The position numbers and the translations under genes were made by a program. This document shows, one piece after another, positions 61,453 to 64,000 of a stretch of 64,000 nt of DNA. The stretch is taken from NCBI GenBank assembly GCA_013373105.1, contig JABXIJ010000015.1, forward strand, positions 1 to 64,000, given 5' to 3'. The DNA comes from Flavobacteriaceae bacterium (lineage in GTDB: Bacteria; Bacteroidota; Bacteroidia; Flavobacteriales; Flavobacteriaceae). Under the pieces are notes generated by a model. That model was given only the letters and a program-made list of their open reading frames with translations, made no database searches and was not told the origin of the DNA. How positions within the stretch are numbered: the stretch's first letter is position 1; each line of letters starts with the position of its first letter.

Positions 61453-62252
61453 ATTTGCATCCAGTTTTCACAAGCTACTTCATTCTCTTTTTCTACAAAC
61501 CATTTTTTAGGTGCAATAACGGTTTTATGTTCATTTTTATTCAACCAAGCTCCCCACCAAGAAAAGCTACTATTAGCAGTTATGTTATGTTTACATAAAC
61601 TCATTAAATAAAGATCTTCATGTGGAATAGATTTTACATCAACAAAAACAGCTTTTTCAACTTTTAAATTTTCTTGTGTCCAAGAAATATCATCTGAAAA
61701 AATAAAAAAAGTAATTTCTGAATATTTTTTGTTGATGATTTTTATAGCTCTATCGTAATAATCTAAATCACAGGTTCCATGAACTTTATTAGCTTTTTCA
61801 TCAGAAATATAATCTCCTCTTCTAATATGTAAAGAACAAGTGTTTTTTAAAGCTAAAATTTGTTGTTCTATTTTCTTAGTTTTAGAAGAAAGTTTTTGTT
61901 TAATAACAAATTCACTTAACAGAGTTTCTCTAATTTCTTTAAAATATTTTTCAGTTTGAAAATATCCTTTTACATATTCATTCCCTTTTAAAGATTTAAA
62001 GTCTTTGTTAAAAAGTAAACTTTTTTCTTTTTTAGCAGGTTTTACACCAATTTTTCCTAAAAAAATAGTGAAGGAATTAGCAGAAGTTGATTCAATTTTA
62101 TACTTATCTAATTGATAACCACCATGTAACTTGTATTTTTTGAACTTAGAAATATCTAATTGAACATTATACCCATTTAATGATAAGGCTCTAGCATAAG
62201 CATACTGAAACATCTGATTTCCAAGTCCGCCAAGTATTCTTACAATAATCAT
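61449..62252 (-). CDS. Alpha-1,2-fucosyltransferase-like (GT11)
   Basis: MIIVRILGGLGNQMFQYAYARAL, LHIRRGDYI, NSSFSWWGAWLN. Confidence 0.9.
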   Translation of the reverse strand: MIIVRILGGLGNQMFQYAYARALSLNGYNVQLDISKFKKYKLHGGYQLDKYKIESTSANSFTIFLGKIGVKPAKKEKSLLFNKDFKSLKGNEYVKGYFQTEKYFKEIRETLLSEFVIKQKLSSKTKKIEQQILALKNTCSLHIRRGDYISDEKANKVHGTCDLDYYDRAIKIINKKYSEITFFIFSDDISWTQENLKVEKAVFVDVKSIPHEDLYLMSLCKHNITANSSFSWWGAWLNKNEHKTVIAPKKWFVEKENEVACENWMQI

Positions 62253-62353
62253 TAATTGTTATTATTTGTAGAAATAATCATCTACTAAAGCAAAAGTACA
62301 AATGTTAAAGGATTTTCTTTTATCAATTTGATGATTAAAATAATAGAAAACAA

Positions 62354-62361
62354 TAAATTTG
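62354..62361 (+). promoter_or_regulatory. Putative -7 element (TAAATTTG)
   Basis: TAnnTTTG match 17 nt upstream of the CCA enzyme ATG. Confidence 0.4.
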
Positions 62362-62378
62362 CCACACTTTAAGCAAAT

Positions 62379-63791
62379 ATGAAGTTTACAGAAGCAATAT
62401 CATCAGAAATTTTTAAAATTATTTCAAAAGCAGCAAGCGAATTAAATCAAGATGTTTATGTTATTGGAGGTTATGTGCGTGACTTTATTCTTAATAGAGG
62501 AGATGCAAAAGATATAGACATTGTTTCAGTTGGAAGTGGTATAGATTTAGCAAAAAAAGTATCTGAATTGCTATCTCATAAACCTAAAGTACAAGTTTTT
62601 AAAACGTATGGAACTGCAATGTTACGTTTTAATGATTTGGAAATTGAATTTGTTGGTGCTAGAAAAGAATCGTATTCTAAAGAAAGTAGAAATCCAGAAG
62701 TTAGTCAAGGGAGTTTAGAAGATGATCAAAACAGGCGTGATTTTACGATAAATGCTCTTGCTTTAAGTTTAAATGAAAATTCATTTGGTGAATTGTTAGA
62801 TCCATTTAATGGAGTAGAGGATTTAGACAATATGGTAATTAAAACACCTTTAAACCCAGATATTACGTATTCTGATGATCCTTTACGAATGTTAAGAGCA
62901 ATACGTTTTGCCACTCAACTAGATTTCACTATTGAAGAAAAATCGTTTCAAGCAATTTCAAAAAATGCTAAAAGATTATCTATAATTACAAACGAAAGAA
63001 TTGTTGATGAGCTTCATAAAATAATTGCTTCAGATAAACCATCTAAAGGATTTATTCTTTTAGAAAAAACAGGTTTACTAGTTCAAATTCTTCCAGAATT
63101 AATTGCTTTAAAAGGAGTTGATGAAGTTGAAGGACAAAAGCACAAAGATAATTTTTATCATACATTGGAAGTAGTAGATAATATAGCTAAAGCCACCAAT
63201 GATGTATGGTTAAGATGGGCAGCTTTATTACATGATATTGGAAAAGCACCAACTAAAAAATTTAATAAGAAAGTTGGTTGGACTTTTCATTCTCATGAAT
63301 TTGTTGGTTCTAAAATGATTTATAAAATCTTTAAAAGATTAAAAATGCCATTAAATAATAAAATGAAATTTGTTCAAAAAGTTGTTTTATTAAGTTCTAG
63401 ACCAATAGTACTTTCTACAGAAGTTACAGACTCAGCAGTAAGACGTTTAATTTTTGATGCAGGAGAAGATATTAATGCTTTAATGACATTGTGTGAAGCA
63501 GATATTACTACAAAGAATCCTAAAAAGTTTAAAAAATATCATAAGAACTTTGAGTTAGTGCGTGAGAAGATTAAAGAAGTAGAAGAACGAGATAGAATTC
63601 GAAATTTTCAACCACCAATATCTGGTGAACTTATTATGAAAACTTTTAATCTAGAGCCTTGTAGAGAAATAGGTCAAATTAAAGAAGCTATTAAAGAAGC
63701 TATTTTAGAAGGAGAAATTTCGAATAATTATGTTGAGTCTTACAATTTTATGCTAAAAAAAGGAAAAGAGTTAGGTTTAAAATTAGCTTAA
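62379..63791 (+). CDS. CCA-adding type tRNA nucleotidyltransferase with HD domain
   Basis: [60 protein letters not shown]. Confidence 0.93.
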   Translation: MKFTEAISSEIFKIISKAASELNQDVYVIGGYVRDFILNRGDAKDIDIVSVGSGIDLAKKVSELLSHKPKVQVFKTYGTAMLRFNDLEIEFVGARKESYSKESRNPEVSQGSLEDDQNRRDFTINALALSLNENSFGELLDPFNGVEDLDNMVIKTPLNPDITYSDDPLRMLRAIRFATQLDFTIEEKSFQAISKNAKRLSIITNERIVDELHKIIASDKPSKGFILLEKTGLLVQILPELIALKGVDEVEGQKHKDNFYHTLEVVDNIAKATNDVWLRWAALLHDIGKAPTKKFNKKVGWTFHSHEFVGSKMIYKIFKRLKMPLNNKMKFVQKVVLLSSRPIVLSTEVTDSAVRRLIFDAGEDINALMTLCEADITTKNPKKFKKYHKNFELVREKIKEVEERDRIRNFQPPISGELIMKTFNLEPCREIGQIKEAIKEAILEGEISNNYVESYNFMLKKGKELGLKLA

Positions 63792-64000
63792 ACTTTGCAT
63801 GTTTACTAGTTTGTAATACTCTCCTTTTTTATTTAGTAATTCATCATGTTTACCTTGCTCAACAATCTTTCCCTTTTTCATTACAACAATTTTATTAGCT
63901 CTTTGTATTGTAGATAATCTATGAGCAATTACCAAAGAAGTTCTATTTTGCATCATTTTTTCTAAAGCTTTTTGAACTAATTGTTCAGATTCAGTATCAA
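63783..64000 (-). CDS. ABC transporter ATP-binding protein, C-terminal fragment (runs off window)
   Basis: Minus-strand translation ...[72 protein letters not shown]-loop present. Confidence 0.92.
   Translation of the reverse strand, partial: DTESEQLVQKALEKMMQNRTSLVIAHRLSTIQRANKIVVMKKGKIVEQGKHDELLNKKGEYYKLVNMQSLS

Overview
The window is an AT-rich stretch of a Bacteroidota chromosome, most likely Flavobacteriaceae. The assignment rests on gldF/gldG, DUF4835 and DUF5606 families, TAnnTTTG -7 promoter elements, and a bamD-omega-coaBC-DUF4835-recN gene order. Most genes are housekeeping: purC, acs, dapA, bamD, coaBC, recN, fabI, yidC, pyrG, rpmH, carB, lon, mazG, def, ruvX, dapD and a CCA-adding-type enzyme. 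I saw no tRNA, rRNA, CRISPR array, prophage or transposase. The accessory regions of interest are: (1) a compact cluster at 28400-39057 encoding a nearly complete N-glycan core degradation cascade (GH2 beta-mannosidase, GH20, GH92, glycosylasparaginase, FucP-type MFS), with a cutC gene embedded between two glycosidases; (2) an ABC permease fused to an M1 aminopeptidase, next to its ATPase; (3) an ECF sigma / anti-sigma-like / solenoid-repeat protein / DUF2807 cluster; (4) a 22-bp-period noncoding tandem array at 54-163; (5) an apparent N-terminal reading-frame disruption in an FAD oxidoreductase. All calls come from reading the sequence and the supplied translations; no database searches were run.
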